A stretch of 62,960 nt of DNA from a bacterium (lineage in GTDB: Bacteria > Myxococcota_A > UBA9160 > UBA6930): positions 1 to 62,960 of the forward strand of contig JAAELW010000228.1 of NCBI GenBank assembly GCA_024226235.1. The letters are read 5' to 3'. The translations under genes and the position numbers were made by a program. Below are positions 44,965-54,727 of the stretch, in pieces. Every line of letters starts with the position of its first letter. Positions within the stretch are counted from its first letter, which is position 1. The notes beneath the pieces were generated by a model. That model saw nothing but the letters and a program-made list of their open reading frames with translations. It had not been told where the DNA came from and ran no database searches.

Positions 44965-46848
44965 CTAGCGGCCCCGCTTCTTCACTACATCGAGGAGGCC
45001 TTTGCCGAAGCGGTCGGCCTTGGCGGGACCGATGCCGTGGGCAAGGAGGAGTTCTTCGCGGTTTCGGGGGCGGAGGAGTGCTATGTCGCGCAGGGTTCGG
45101 TCGCTGGCGACGACGTAGGGCGGGACACCAGCGGCACGGGCAACTTCCAGGCGGTGGTGACGCAGGGCTTCGAACAGGGCTTCCCCGGCTTCGTCGAGAG
45201 CGTCGGCGACGGCGGTTGCGCGACCCGCCACGGCCTTGCGCCTGGTGGGTGGACGGGCGGGGGGGCGGCCTGCTGCCGGAAGGACGAGCCGAGCGGGTAG
45301 CTCAGCGCGCATCACACGAGCGCCCTCCTCCGTCAGCACGACGACCGGGCGATCACCCCCGATGAAATCGACCCAGCCGGCGGTCACACAGCGGCGCAGC
45401 AGCTTCGTAATCCACAGCTCTGCGTGCTCGGAGAGCACCCCGAAGGTCGGAGTCTGGTCGAGACGGGTTTCGGCGAGTCGTTCGTCCCGGCTGCCGTGCA
45501 GGAGCTTGGCGGCCATCTGCAAGCCGAAGCGGCCGTGCAGCCGCGCGATTCCGGAGAGTGCCTTGCGAACGACCAGCGTGACGGTCTCCTCGTCATCCTC
45601 ACCGCGGGCCACCAGATCGAGGCAGACATCGCAGCGGCCACAGCCTGCCAGGGTCTCTTCTTCATCGCCGAAGTAGCGCAAGATGGCATCGTGGCGGCAG
45701 CTTCCCCCTTCTGCCCAGCGCATCAGCTCGAGAAACAGGTTCCACTTGTGGCGCACGATCTCAGGATCCGGAGCACCACCGCCTGCGTCACTCTCGATCA
45801 GGTATCGCCGCAACGGGAGATCTCCGGCCGAAACGAGCAGCTGGCCGCAAGCCGGGTCGCCATCGCGGCCTGCCCGACCGACCTCCTGGTAGTAGGCCTC
45901 GATCGAGCTCGGCGGTGCGAGATGCACGACAGCCCGCACATCGGAACGATCGATTCCCATTCCGAAGGCGTTCGTGGCAACGACGACCTCGGTCTGGCCG
46001 GCCGAGAAACGCGCGTGCACGGCCTCACGAACGGAACCGCGCAAGCCAGCATGGTAGGCCTCGGCCTGGTATCCGGCTCGGGTCAGGCGTGTAGCTTCCT
46101 GCTCCGTCGACTTCCGCGTGGGCGCGTAGACGATGGCGCAGCCCTCCACCTGACCCGGCGCACCCAACGCCTCGCGCAGGGTGGCATCCACCGATGCATT
46201 CTTGTCCCGCTTCGAAGCCACCTCCCGTGCACCCAACGCCAAGTTGGGCCGTGCAAAGCCTCGCACGAGCTGGGGCGTATCCGCGGGCAATCCGAGCCGC
46301 TCGAGGATCTCGTCGCGTACGACCGGTGTGGCCGTTGCGGTGCAAGCGAGCACCCGAGCATCCGGAATCGTTGCAATCACCTCACCGATCTGCATGTACT
46401 CGGGTCTGAAGTCGTGACCCCACTCACTGATGCAGTGGGCTTCGTCGACGGCGATCAGCGGACACTCGAGATCGGCCAGCAGCGAGCGGAACCCGTCGAA
46501 AGCCAGCCGCTCCGGTGCGACATAGGCAAGCTTGTAGCTCCCCCGGCCGAGCTCGCGCATACGGCGCCGAAGCTCGGCACCCTCGAGGGTCGCAGCCAGG
46601 AAGGTGGCAGGCACTCCGATGGTCTCGAGCGCGGATACCTGGTCTTGCATCAGCGAAACCAATGGCGAGACGATCAGGCTGGTGCCCGGCAAGCTGGCAG
46701 CCGGAAGCTGATAGACGAGGCTCTTGCCGCCACCGGTCGGCGCTACGAGCAGCAGCCTCCCCACGCGCAGCAGTGTTTCAACCGCCTCGCGCTGCCCCGG
46801 GCGGAACTTCTCGAGCCCGAAACGCTCGAGCGATCCATTCAGATCCAT
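44965..46848 (-). CDS. recQ: ATP-dependent DNA helicase RecQ
   Basis: APTGGGKSLVYQLPA, VDEAHCISEWGHDFRPEY, TATATPVVRDEI, GRAGRDG, zinc Cys cluster CRHDAILRYFGDEEETLAGCGRCDVC, HRDC-like C-terminus. Confidence 0.95.
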   Translation of the reverse strand: MDLNGSLERFGLEKFRPGQREAVETLLRVGRLLLVAPTGGGKSLVYQLPAASLPGTSLIVSPLVSLMQDQVSALETIGVPATFLAATLEGAELRRRMRELGRGSYKLAYVAPERLAFDGFRSLLADLECPLIAVDEAHCISEWGHDFRPEYMQIGEVIATIPDARVLACTATATPVVRDEILERLGLPADTPQLVRGFARPNLALGAREVASKRDKNASVDATLREALGAPGQVEGCAIVYAPTRKSTEQEATRLTRAGYQAEAYHAGLRGSVREAVHARFSAGQTEVVVATNAFGMGIDRSDVRAVVHLAPPSSIEAYYQEVGRAGRDGDPACGQLLVSAGDLPLRRYLIESDAGGGAPDPEIVRHKWNLFLELMRWAEGGSCRHDAILRYFGDEEETLAGCGRCDVCLDLVARGEDDEETVTLVVRKALSGIARLHGRFGLQMAAKLLHGSRDERLAETRLDQTPTFGVLSEHAELWITKLLRRCVTAGWVDFIGGDRPVVVLTEEGARVMRAELPARLVLPAAGRPPARPPTRRKAVAGRATAVADALDEAGEALFEALRHHRLEVARAAGVPPYVVASDRTLRDIALLRPRNREELLLAHGIGPAKADRFGKGLLDVVKKRGR

Positions 46849-46991
46849 CGACAAGATGTTCCTCGGAGGAGACCGGGGCCGAAGAACGTAGCCATTCGCA
46901 CCGACGGTGGCCCTCCCGGCGTGGAGATTGGTAGCGCACCGTTCGCGAGTGCTAGCTTGTCTGGCCGCCAGAACGCCCAAAGGAGGATCCG

Positions 46992-48227
46992 ATGATCGAG
47001 TGGAGCGAACAGCACGAGATGATCCGAGACGCGGTGCGCCGCTTCATCGAGGAGGAGATCGTCCCGAATCTGGAGGAGCTCGAGCACGGCGATCTCCCGC
47101 CGTACGACATCTTGCGCAAGCTGTACGCCACCTTTGGCATGGACGAGATGGCGCGCAGCCGTTTCGAGCGGCAGATCGCAAAGGCCGAGGCAGGCGAGGG
47201 CAAGGAGAAGAAGACCCAAGAGGGGGACGGCACCGGCGACGGCGCCGCGATGCAGCTGGTCCCGATCATCGAGCTCTGCCGCTACTGCCCCGGCATGGTC
47301 ACTGCCATGGGTGTCTCGGTGGGCCTCACCGGTGCTGCGATCATGTCGAAGGGCACAATCGAACAAAAGAAGCATTGGGGCCTCGACGTGCTCACGCTGG
47401 CGAAAGTAGGCGCCTGGGCGATCACCGAACCCGGCTCGGGTTCCGACGCGTTCGGCGGCATGAAGGCTTCGGCCCGCCGCGAGGGCGACGAGTTCGTTCT
47501 GAACGGCAACAAGACCTTCATCACCAACGGTCCGTATGCCGACACGATCGTCTTCATCTGCAAGCTCGAAGAAGAAGGCGTCGACTCACGGGATCGCAAG
47601 ATCCTGAACTTCGTACTCGATCGTGGCATGCCGGGCCTCGAACAGAGCAAACCCCTGCGCAAGATGGGCATGCACTCCTCACCCACGGGCGAGCTCTTCG
47701 TCAACGATCTTCGCTGCGGAATCGACCACCTGCTCGGCGGGGAGGACGCCCTGACAAAGAGCCGCGGCGCTGGCCGCGAGGGCGCCAAGGACACCTTCCA
47801 GACCGAGCGTTCGGGCGTGGCAGCGATGGCCTTGGGAATCATCTCTCGCTGTCTGGAGCTATCCGTCGAGTACTCCCGCGAGCGTGTGCAATGGGAGAAG
47901 CCGATCGGCGAATACCAGCTGATCCAGGAGAAGCTGGCGCGCATGGAAGTCGCGCGAATGAACGTCCAGAATCTGGTGTTCCGAACCATCGAGCTCTCCG
48001 CTCATGGCCGGAGCATGGGGCTGGCCGAAGCCTCCGCGATGAAGCTCTACTCAGCCCGAGCCGCGGTCGAAGTCGCGATGGAGGCAGTGCAGGTCTTCGG
48101 AGGCAACGGCTACATGGCCGAGTACCACGTGGAACAGTTGGCCCGGGACGCGAAGGTCTTGCAGATCTATGCGGGTACGGACGAGATCCAGATCCGTGCG
48201 ATCGCCCGCGACCTGCTGACCGGCTGA
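46992..48227 (+). CDS. Acyl-CoA dehydrogenase
   Basis: WAITEPGSGSDAFGGMKASARR, FQTERSGVAAMALGI, QVFGGNGYMAEYHVEQLARDAKVLQIYAGTDEIQ. Confidence 0.95.
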   Translation: MIEWSEQHEMIRDAVRRFIEEEIVPNLEELEHGDLPPYDILRKLYATFGMDEMARSRFERQIAKAEAGEGKEKKTQEGDGTGDGAAMQLVPIIELCRYCPGMVTAMGVSVGLTGAAIMSKGTIEQKKHWGLDVLTLAKVGAWAITEPGSGSDAFGGMKASARREGDEFVLNGNKTFITNGPYADTIVFICKLEEEGVDSRDRKILNFVLDRGMPGLEQSKPLRKMGMHSSPTGELFVNDLRCGIDHLLGGEDALTKSRGAGREGAKDTFQTERSGVAAMALGIISRCLELSVEYSRERVQWEKPIGEYQLIQEKLARMEVARMNVQNLVFRTIELSAHGRSMGLAEASAMKLYSARAAVEVAMEAVQVFGGNGYMAEYHVEQLARDAKVLQIYAGTDEIQIRAIARDLLTG

Positions 48228-48249
48228 CGACCAGACCGTCGACCCCGTC

Positions 48250-49515
48250 GTGAGCCAGACCGACGAGTCCCGCTCCGTTCTTCTACTCGCGGGGCTGATG
48301 GGCTATTGGGGCTTCGCCGACGTTCTGAATGCTGCGGCCGCGCCCTTTCTCGCACGCGAGTTCGGGCTCGACGATGTCAGCATCAGCCGCACGTTCGGTT
48401 GGATCTCGATCGGCGCCCTCGGCACCTATGCATTGGCGAGATGGGCCGATCGCAGGGGACGGCGCCGGGTACTGCTCTGGACGCTGCTGCTGATGAGCCC
48501 GCTCTGCATCCTCACCGCCCTGGCACCCGGGTTGAAGGGATTCATCGGCGTGCAGGTCTTCACCCAGGCGTTCAAGGGGCTGCTGGTCATCCTGGTACCC
48601 GTCATGGTGACCGAGAGCCTCTCCACGGAGACCCGGGCGCGCGGCCATGGCTGGGTGAGCCTCGCCGGCTCGTTGGGTGCCGGCCTGGGAATGATCCTGG
48701 TCGCTTCTTCCGAGAACGTCCCGGGAACTTGGCGTTGGGTGTGGGGCGCGGCGGCCGCGGGAATCTTGGGAGTACCGCTGCTGCGCCGGGTCCTGCCGGA
48801 GAGCCAGCACTTCGAACGTGCCTCCGCAGCGGGCGACACTGCAAGTGCGATGGTTCGTGACCTGTTGGGCCCGCGCTACCGACGTCGAACCATCGCCCTG
48901 CTGATCGTGTCCGGCCTGTTTCCGATGGTGATCGCCGCAACCCAGACCTGGTTGATCTACTTCCCAGTCCAGCACCTGGGTCTAGAGCCAGTGGTTGCCA
49001 CCGCAGTCGTCATCGGCGGCGGCGGGGTGGCCCTTGTGGGCTTCCCGTTGGGAGGCCACCTGTCGGAGCGCTGGGGGCGCCGGCCGACGTTCCTCGTCTC
49101 GTCCGTCCTCTTCACCGGTGCAACCTGGGGCTTCTATCACGTTTCCGGGGATTTCCCGGTCCATCCAGCCTTTGGGCTGGCCCTGGGCATGGTTGCGATG
49201 AGTTTGTGCTCCTCCGCAGGGGTCGTCCCGCTTCGCGCCGCAGTGACTGAACTCTTCCCCACCGCTCTTCGCGCAACGATCAGCGGTGGCGCTGCGATCG
49301 CTTCTGCACTCGGCGCCATCACCGCCTACTTCGCAACCTCCGTGCTCAGCGCCTGGCTCGGAGGCCTGCCCGCTGCAGCAAGCCTGCTATCCCTCGGAAT
49401 GCCGACGGCTGGAATCCTGTTCTTCCTCGCCCTGCCGGAAACACGCGGCCGGGCCATCGAAGATGAAGACTCCGCATTGTCGACCTCGAGAGAGCATCGG
49501 GAGCCCACACGCTGA
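48250..49515 (+). CDS. MFS transporter
   Basis: GTG start; 12 TM pattern, ARWADRRGRRRVLLW and GGHLSERWGRRPTFL loops. Confidence 0.9.
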   Translation: MSQTDESRSVLLLAGLMGYWGFADVLNAAAAPFLAREFGLDDVSISRTFGWISIGALGTYALARWADRRGRRRVLLWTLLLMSPLCILTALAPGLKGFIGVQVFTQAFKGLLVILVPVMVTESLSTETRARGHGWVSLAGSLGAGLGMILVASSENVPGTWRWVWGAAAAGILGVPLLRRVLPESQHFERASAAGDTASAMVRDLLGPRYRRRTIALLIVSGLFPMVIAATQTWLIYFPVQHLGLEPVVATAVVIGGGGVALVGFPLGGHLSERWGRRPTFLVSSVLFTGATWGFYHVSGDFPVHPAFGLALGMVAMSLCSSAGVVPLRAAVTELFPTALRATISGGAAIASALGAITAYFATSVLSAWLGGLPAAASLLSLGMPTAGILFFLALPETRGRAIEDEDSALSTSREHREPTR

Positions 49516-49537
49516 GCGTTCGAGAGGTGACCGACCC

Positions 49538-50656
49538 ATGGAGCCGTTGACCCAGGCGCTACTCGGGGCCTCCGTCGCCCGCGTAGCTGCTCCGAAGCTC
49601 GGCCGACGTGCGCTCTTCTGGGGGGCTGTTGTCGGCATGCTGCCGGATCTCGATGTGCTGCTCGCGCCACTCCATGGCGGCTATGGCGAGCTGCTCTACC
49701 ACCGCGGTTCGACCCACTCGCTGTGGTTCGGACCGGTGGTGGGCCCCGCACTCGGCTGGATCCTGTGGCGGTGGCGGGACCCGAAACGGGAAACAACCCT
49801 GCGCGATTGGGTCCAGGTCTGCATTCTCGCGCTGTTCACCCACCCGCTCCTCGATTGGTTCACGCCCTACGGCACGCAGTTGCTGGCGCCCTTCAGTCGC
49901 ATGCGCTTCTCGTTGAACGGGGTCGGCATCGTCGATCCGTTCTACACCGGCATTCTGGCCATTGGACTCCTCGCGCCTGCGGGGCTGGGCCTCGCTCGAG
50001 CCGCACCGCGCCGCATAGGCTTTGCACTCGCCCTCTCCAGCCTCTATCTGGTGGGGGGTGTCGGCCTGAACCAGCTGGCCCGCTCCGATGTAGCTCGCGT
50101 ACTCGAAGTGGCTCCGGCGGAGGTGCGCGTCTACCCGACTCTCCTGCAACCGCTGATGCGACGGGTGGTCGCGCGCTACGAGGGCAGGGTCTGGGCGGGG
50201 TGGCACACGACACTGGCACTCGGCTGCCCGTTCGGGGAGGGCTTCCCGGAGCCTGCCGCGACCCCGGAATCCCTGGAACTCGAGAGCACGTGGCAGGGCC
50301 AGCTGATGCGCTGGTTCGCGATGGACGACGTGGTCGTCCACACAACCCGACTGCCGAGCGGCGGGGCTCTCGTGGAGATGGAAGACCTTCGCTACAGCAT
50401 GCCGGGCCAGCCCGCAGCGCGAAGCCTCTGGGGAGTGCGGGCACGCTACGACGCAGAGGGACGACGGGTTGGAGAGGTCGAGCGTTTCCGCCGCGCTCCG
50501 GCGGAGCGCACGACGATTGCGGTCCTGGGCGATCTCACCCTCGGGCGTTTCGCTCGCATCGGCATCGAGGCCGATCGCATCGCCGGCTGCGATGGTTCCA
50601 GCACTGCGAACGAGCCGGCTGTGCCACCCTCCGGCAGGCATTCGTCGAACGAGTGA
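49538..50656 (+). CDS. YdjM-like membrane-bound metal-dependent hydrolase
   Basis: MEPLTQALLGASVARVAAPKLGRRALFWGAVVGMLPDLDVL, HRGSTHSLWF, FTHPLLDWFTPYG. Confidence 0.88.
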   Translation: MEPLTQALLGASVARVAAPKLGRRALFWGAVVGMLPDLDVLLAPLHGGYGELLYHRGSTHSLWFGPVVGPALGWILWRWRDPKRETTLRDWVQVCILALFTHPLLDWFTPYGTQLLAPFSRMRFSLNGVGIVDPFYTGILAIGLLAPAGLGLARAAPRRIGFALALSSLYLVGGVGLNQLARSDVARVLEVAPAEVRVYPTLLQPLMRRVVARYEGRVWAGWHTTLALGCPFGEGFPEPAATPESLELESTWQGQLMRWFAMDDVVVHTTRLPSGGALVEMEDLRYSMPGQPAARSLWGVRARYDAEGRRVGEVERFRRAPAERTTIAVLGDLTLGRFARIGIEADRIAGCDGSSTANEPAVPPSGRHSSNE

Positions 50657-50675
50657 AGCCAATAGGACGGAACCC

Positions 50676-51536
50676 ATGAATCGCGCACTGATTCTCTTCA
50701 TCCTCCCCGCATTCTTCGCGTGCTCCGAGCCCGATCTCTACGCCGGCATGCCCGACCACGTGAAGCAGCGCCACGTGGCGCTGGAGGGCGCCCACAACTT
50801 CCGCGATCTGGGGGGATATGCGACCCAGGACGGACGCAAGGTGCGCTGGGGCCGGTTCTACAGATCGGATGCACTCGGAGACCTGACCGACGACGACGTC
50901 ACGGCAATGGGTGAACTCGGCATCAAGCTGGTCTGTGATTTCCGCTCCGCCGAGGAGAAGGCCGAAGCACCAGACCGGTTACCGAGTGATCCAGCGCCCG
51001 AGGTCATGGAGCTTCCGATCAGCGTCGAGGGCGCTGATCTGAACGTGCTCAAGGATCGCATCCTGTCAGGCGATCTCGAAGGCGTGGACCTGGGCCAGCT
51101 GCTTGTCGACGGCAACCGTGCCTTCGTCACGAAGTTCGTCGATCGTTATGCCAGGTTGCTCGAGCGCGTGCAACACGAAGAGAGCCTGCCCGCGTTGGTC
51201 CACTGCACCGGTGGCAAGGATCGAGCGGGCATGGCCTCCGCGCTGATTCTCCGAACGTTGGGTGTTCCAGAGGAGATCGTATTCGAGGATTTCCTGCTGA
51301 CGAACCACTACACGAAGCAACACATCGAGCAGCTCCTCCTGATCATCCGCTTCGCTTCGCTCTTCCGGACCGACCCGGACGAAGTCCGCCCCATCCTCGG
51401 CGTGGAGCGCGCCTACCTGGAGGCCGGTTTCGACGAAATTCGCAAACAGTTCGGCAGCTTCGACAGCTTTCGCCGCGACGCACTCGGAGTGAGCGACGAG
51501 GAATTGGTGGTCTTTCGGGCCATGGCCCTCGAATAG
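50676..51536 (+). CDS. Tyrosine-protein phosphatase (SiwA/IphP-like), lipoprotein
   Basis: LPAFFACSE lipobox; GAHNFRDLGGYATQDGRKVRWGRFYRSDAL, LVHCTGGKDRAGMAS. Confidence 0.9.
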   Translation: MNRALILFILPAFFACSEPDLYAGMPDHVKQRHVALEGAHNFRDLGGYATQDGRKVRWGRFYRSDALGDLTDDDVTAMGELGIKLVCDFRSAEEKAEAPDRLPSDPAPEVMELPISVEGADLNVLKDRILSGDLEGVDLGQLLVDGNRAFVTKFVDRYARLLERVQHEESLPALVHCTGGKDRAGMASALILRTLGVPEEIVFEDFLLTNHYTKQHIEQLLLIIRFASLFRTDPDEVRPILGVERAYLEAGFDEIRKQFGSFDSFRRDALGVSDEELVVFRAMALE

Positions 51537-51669
51537 CCGGTGCTGGGTCCGTCGATTCGCGATGGATCAACCGTCGGGTGGGGGCAGATTGCCCCACTTA
51601 TGTCGACCCGGCCCCCAGAAGCCCAAGGATCACGGAAGCGGATCCGATGCCACATCCTCGGATTCGGGG

Positions 51670-51731
51670 GAAAAAGGGGGCATTTCGCAGCGGGGCCGGA
51701 TTCTCGCTTGTCCTTGGGGCCCCCATTTTTC
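51670..51731. promoter_or_regulatory. Long-arm inverted repeat in leader region of RRM gene
   Basis: GAAAAAGGGGGC / GCCCCCATTTTTC (one bulged base), 37-nt loop. Confidence 0.5.
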
Positions 51732-51829
51732 ACTCACCTGCAAAATGGCCTGTTGCGTTCCGTGGGCGAGCGTCTAGCGTATCTCCGGTCAGAGGCCCCC
51801 TTTCGTAGCGATCAGGCTCCCGGGTTACC

Positions 51830-51872
51830 CAGGTTCGTGCATCTCTCGATCGAAGCCTCCTTTACGAACCTG
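51830..51872 (+). promoter_or_regulatory. 5'-UTR hairpin adjacent to the RRM gene ribosome-binding site
   Basis: CAGGTTCGT / ACGAACCTG perfect 9-bp arms; loop contains CCTCCTTT; SD GGAG at 51878-51881. Confidence 0.55.
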
Positions 51873-51885
51873 AATCGGAGACCGA

Positions 51886-52191
51886 ATGAGCAAGAAGCTC
51901 TATGTGGGCAATCTGCCCTTCCGCACGAACGACGACGAGTTGCGCGACCTTTTTTCGCCCCATGGCAACGTGCTATCTGCACGCGTCATCACCGACCGTG
52001 AGACCGGTCGCTCCCGAGGCTTCGGCTTCGTCGAGTTTGAAAACGGTGAAGACGCCGACAAGGGCATGCGTGCCCTGGACGGCAGCGACATGGGGGGCCG
52101 CCCCCTGCGCGTCAACGAGGCGGAAGACCGCCGCGGTGGCGGCGGCGGTGGTGGTGGCGGTGGTGGTGGAGGCGGCGGCCGCCGCTTCTAG
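51886..52191 (+). CDS. RRM (RNA recognition motif) RNA-binding protein with poly-Gly tail
   Basis: RNP2 LYVGNL, RNP1 RGFGFVEF, C-terminal run of about 15 Gly then RRF. Confidence 0.95.
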   Translation: MSKKLYVGNLPFRTNDDELRDLFSPHGNVLSARVITDRETGRSRGFGFVEFENGEDADKGMRALDGSDMGGRPLRVNEAEDRRGGGGGGGGGGGGGGGRRF

Positions 52192-53855
52192 CCGCCTCTT
52201 CCGAGACTCATCAGGATTTCGAGGCGGACCCGCTCGCGCGGTTCCGTCTCGTCCTGCGTGCGAGCCCGGCGTGCCTCTTCGGCGCGTCGGGCTCGTTTGC
52301 GTTCGGTGCGGCGCCGTTTCACCGCATGAAACCCGTGGCCATCGATCTGGTCCTTCACCGGGCGCGTACCGTGATAGGCGAAGAGATCCGTGCGGCCGTC
52401 TCCATCCGCGTCGATCAGATCGTAGGCCAGCGTCGATTCGAACGGCACCTCCCGATCGGGTGAGCTCGAGTAGCGCGCGTCCGCGTTGCCCCAATAGATC
52501 CGCAGCTTGTCGCCGCCATCGTCCGCGACCAGATCCGCGAAACCATCGCCATCGATATCGGCCCGGAAATCGAGCAGCGGCGCGATGCGACCCGTCGGCC
52601 GTGCCTGGTTGCCGAACAACAGCTTGAGAATGTCGAGCTTGTAGTCGAGCACCACCCGTCGGTCGATCCGTGCGAACTCCTTGCCCTCTTCCTGGCTGTA
52701 GCGTCCGTTGCTTCCCAGCAAGAAGATGCGCAGCTGCCAACGCAAGGCGTTCTGGGTAATCACCTTCACGGCCTGGGACGGTGCGAAGTGGAAGAACGGA
52801 ACCACCAGGTCACGGGTTCCGTTTCCGTCCAGGTCCACCAGGTTGAAATCCGGCGTGACGCTTTCGGAACGCACCCGCTGATCGGGCAACTCCGGATAGC
52901 TGCCGTCGGGACGCGAGAAGAAGATGGCCCGATCCATCCGGGTACGCTCCTCCGAACTCCCCCACTTCGTGAGGATCAGGTCCGCCCGGCCGTCGAGATC
53001 GAGCTGGGCGAAGCTCGTCACTTCGCCGGTGAATGATGAGTCGAGTTCATTGCCGGCCAACGTGCTGCGCTCGATCGTCCGGGAAGGCTGGCTCGGCAGG
53101 CTTCCGACCTCATCCTGCAGGAATACGCGAAGGACATTGTCGAGTTGGGTCACCACGTCCAGGCGGCCGTCTCCGTCCCAATCGAAGACGTGCAGGTCGG
53201 GGGTATTCATCTCGCTGGTCACGCGGCTCTGGAAGCCGCTACGCAGCGCTGCATTCACATCCGCTCCGCGGCTGGCCAGGCGGTAGAGCACGATGGCAGG
53301 GCTCTCCAGCAATTGGGTGCTGCCATCCGGTTTCACCCAGGTGGGTCCATCGGAGCCGGGAAGGAGCAATTCGTCCCGCCCGTCGCCGTTGAGATCGAAG
53401 AGCAGATCGAGGGGGCGCGGAACATCCGGGTCGGTCGCAGTGAAGACGGACGAAACCTCCGTCATCAGGTGACGCGGGCCCAGCCGGCCTGCTTCGAATG
53501 CCGACCAGACGATGCCCGTGGCGGTGACCATCACCAGCTCGGAACCTGGCGCGGGATCCACATTCCCGACATCGAAGGCACGAACGTCCTCGGGGAGGTC
53601 GATGATTTCGCAGCCGTCGAACTTCTTCTCAGGTCGCTGGAAACAGACCGCTAAGTGGTAGTCGTGGCGGTCACCAGGAGCCGCGTGAACCACCAACACA
53701 TCGTGTCGACCGTCCCCGTCGACATCTGCCAGCAGATGATCCTCGATCTTGCCCGGAAACTCGATCTTCGAGCGTACGAAGAGATCCTCTGTTGAACCTG
53801 CAGCAGCACCAGTCACGACCATGAGTACGACGAGCAGTGCCCGTACGCCCGTCAT
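52188..53855 (-). CDS. Exported VCBS/FG-GAP repeat protein
   Basis: Signal peptide; repeated LADVDGDGRHDVLVV, LFDLNGDGRDELLLPG, VFDWDGDGRLDVVTQ, DADGDGRTDLFAYH. Confidence 0.88.
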   Translation of the reverse strand: MTGVRALLVVLMVVTGAAAGSTEDLFVRSKIEFPGKIEDHLLADVDGDGRHDVLVVHAAPGDRHDYHLAVCFQRPEKKFDGCEIIDLPEDVRAFDVGNVDPAPGSELVMVTATGIVWSAFEAGRLGPRHLMTEVSSVFTATDPDVPRPLDLLFDLNGDGRDELLLPGSDGPTWVKPDGSTQLLESPAIVLYRLASRGADVNAALRSGFQSRVTSEMNTPDLHVFDWDGDGRLDVVTQLDNVLRVFLQDEVGSLPSQPSRTIERSTLAGNELDSSFTGEVTSFAQLDLDGRADLILTKWGSSEERTRMDRAIFFSRPDGSYPELPDQRVRSESVTPDFNLVDLDGNGTRDLVVPFFHFAPSQAVKVITQNALRWQLRIFLLGSNGRYSQEEGKEFARIDRRVVLDYKLDILKLLFGNQARPTGRIAPLLDFRADIDGDGFADLVADDGGDKLRIYWGNADARYSSSPDREVPFESTLAYDLIDADGDGRTDLFAYHGTRPVKDQIDGHGFHAVKRRRTERKRARRAEEARRARTQDETEPRERVRLEILMSLGRGG

Positions 53856-54727
53856 AGCGTGAAGTCCCGCTTGCGGACGCCGATCGCCGAGATCGTGAAG
53901 AAGAGAGCGAGGTGACAGCCACATACCACCAACATCCGTTGGATGGGAGGGATCCACCAACTCTCGATGGCGACTCCTGTCGTCAAGTCATCGAGCACAC
54001 CCAGCGGAACCAGTGGCTGCTTCGGCAGGGAAAGGGAGCTGAACGACAGCAAGAAGGATTCACCACCCGACGAGACCGTCAATCCGAGACTCGCGGGAAT
54101 GACGGAGATCGCCCCGAGCACGAAGAAGAAGATGAGTCCGATGATGATGGCCCCGCCCATCGTGCTCGAAAAGGCCGAAACGGCCACGCCCATGGCCGCA
54201 ACGCTGGCGAAGCCAAGGATCAAGAAGAAGGTACCGAGGGCGAATTGTCCGAGTACGTAGCCACCGCTGAAGATCACGTAGCCGTTCTCGGTCAGATCGC
54301 CCAGTCCGTAGTAGGCGGCGCCACCACTGAGTGCCACCGCCCAGAGCAGGGCCACATTCAGTGTCACCATTCCCAGAGCCGTCACATATTTCGAAACGAG
54401 CAGCTCCATACGCGTTACAGGGCGGGTCAAGATGCACTTGACGGTGGAGTTCGACACGTCGATCGCGAACAGGATGCAGACGAGCACGTAGACGATGGGC
54501 ATCGATACGTCGACGAGCCGATTCACCACCGAGAGGGCGAAGTCGTAGCCGGAGTCTGCAGTGACGTTGGCCGTCTGCTCGATCCGGTAGAAGATCATCA
54601 TGCCGGAAACCGCGAGTATCGCGATCGCGACGAAGCCTGAGACCACTACCCAATAGCGTGAGAGTTTCGTCACGTCAGCGCGCACCAGCCGCGCCACGGT
54701 TCGAACAAATCCGAGAAGAGTCGTCAT
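53852..54727 (-). CDS. ABC-2 type transporter permease
   Basis: Six-TM ABC-2 pattern, SNSTVKCILTRPVTRMELLVSKY; ATGA overlaps at both ends. Confidence 0.88.
   Translation of the reverse strand: MTTLLGFVRTVARLVRADVTKLSRYWVVVSGFVAIAILAVSGMMIFYRIEQTANVTADSGYDFALSVVNRLVDVSMPIVYVLVCILFAIDVSNSTVKCILTRPVTRMELLVSKYVTALGMVTLNVALLWAVALSGGAAYYGLGDLTENGYVIFSGGYVLGQFALGTFFLILGFASVAAMGVAVSAFSSTMGGAIIIGLIFFFVLGAISVIPASLGLTVSSGGESFLLSFSSLSLPKQPLVPLGVLDDLTTGVAIESWWIPPIQRMLVVCGCHLALFFTISAIGVRKRDFTL

Noticed and set aside
45424-46995. 523-aa plus-strand ORF
   Set aside because: Antisense to recQ, which has all helicase motifs.
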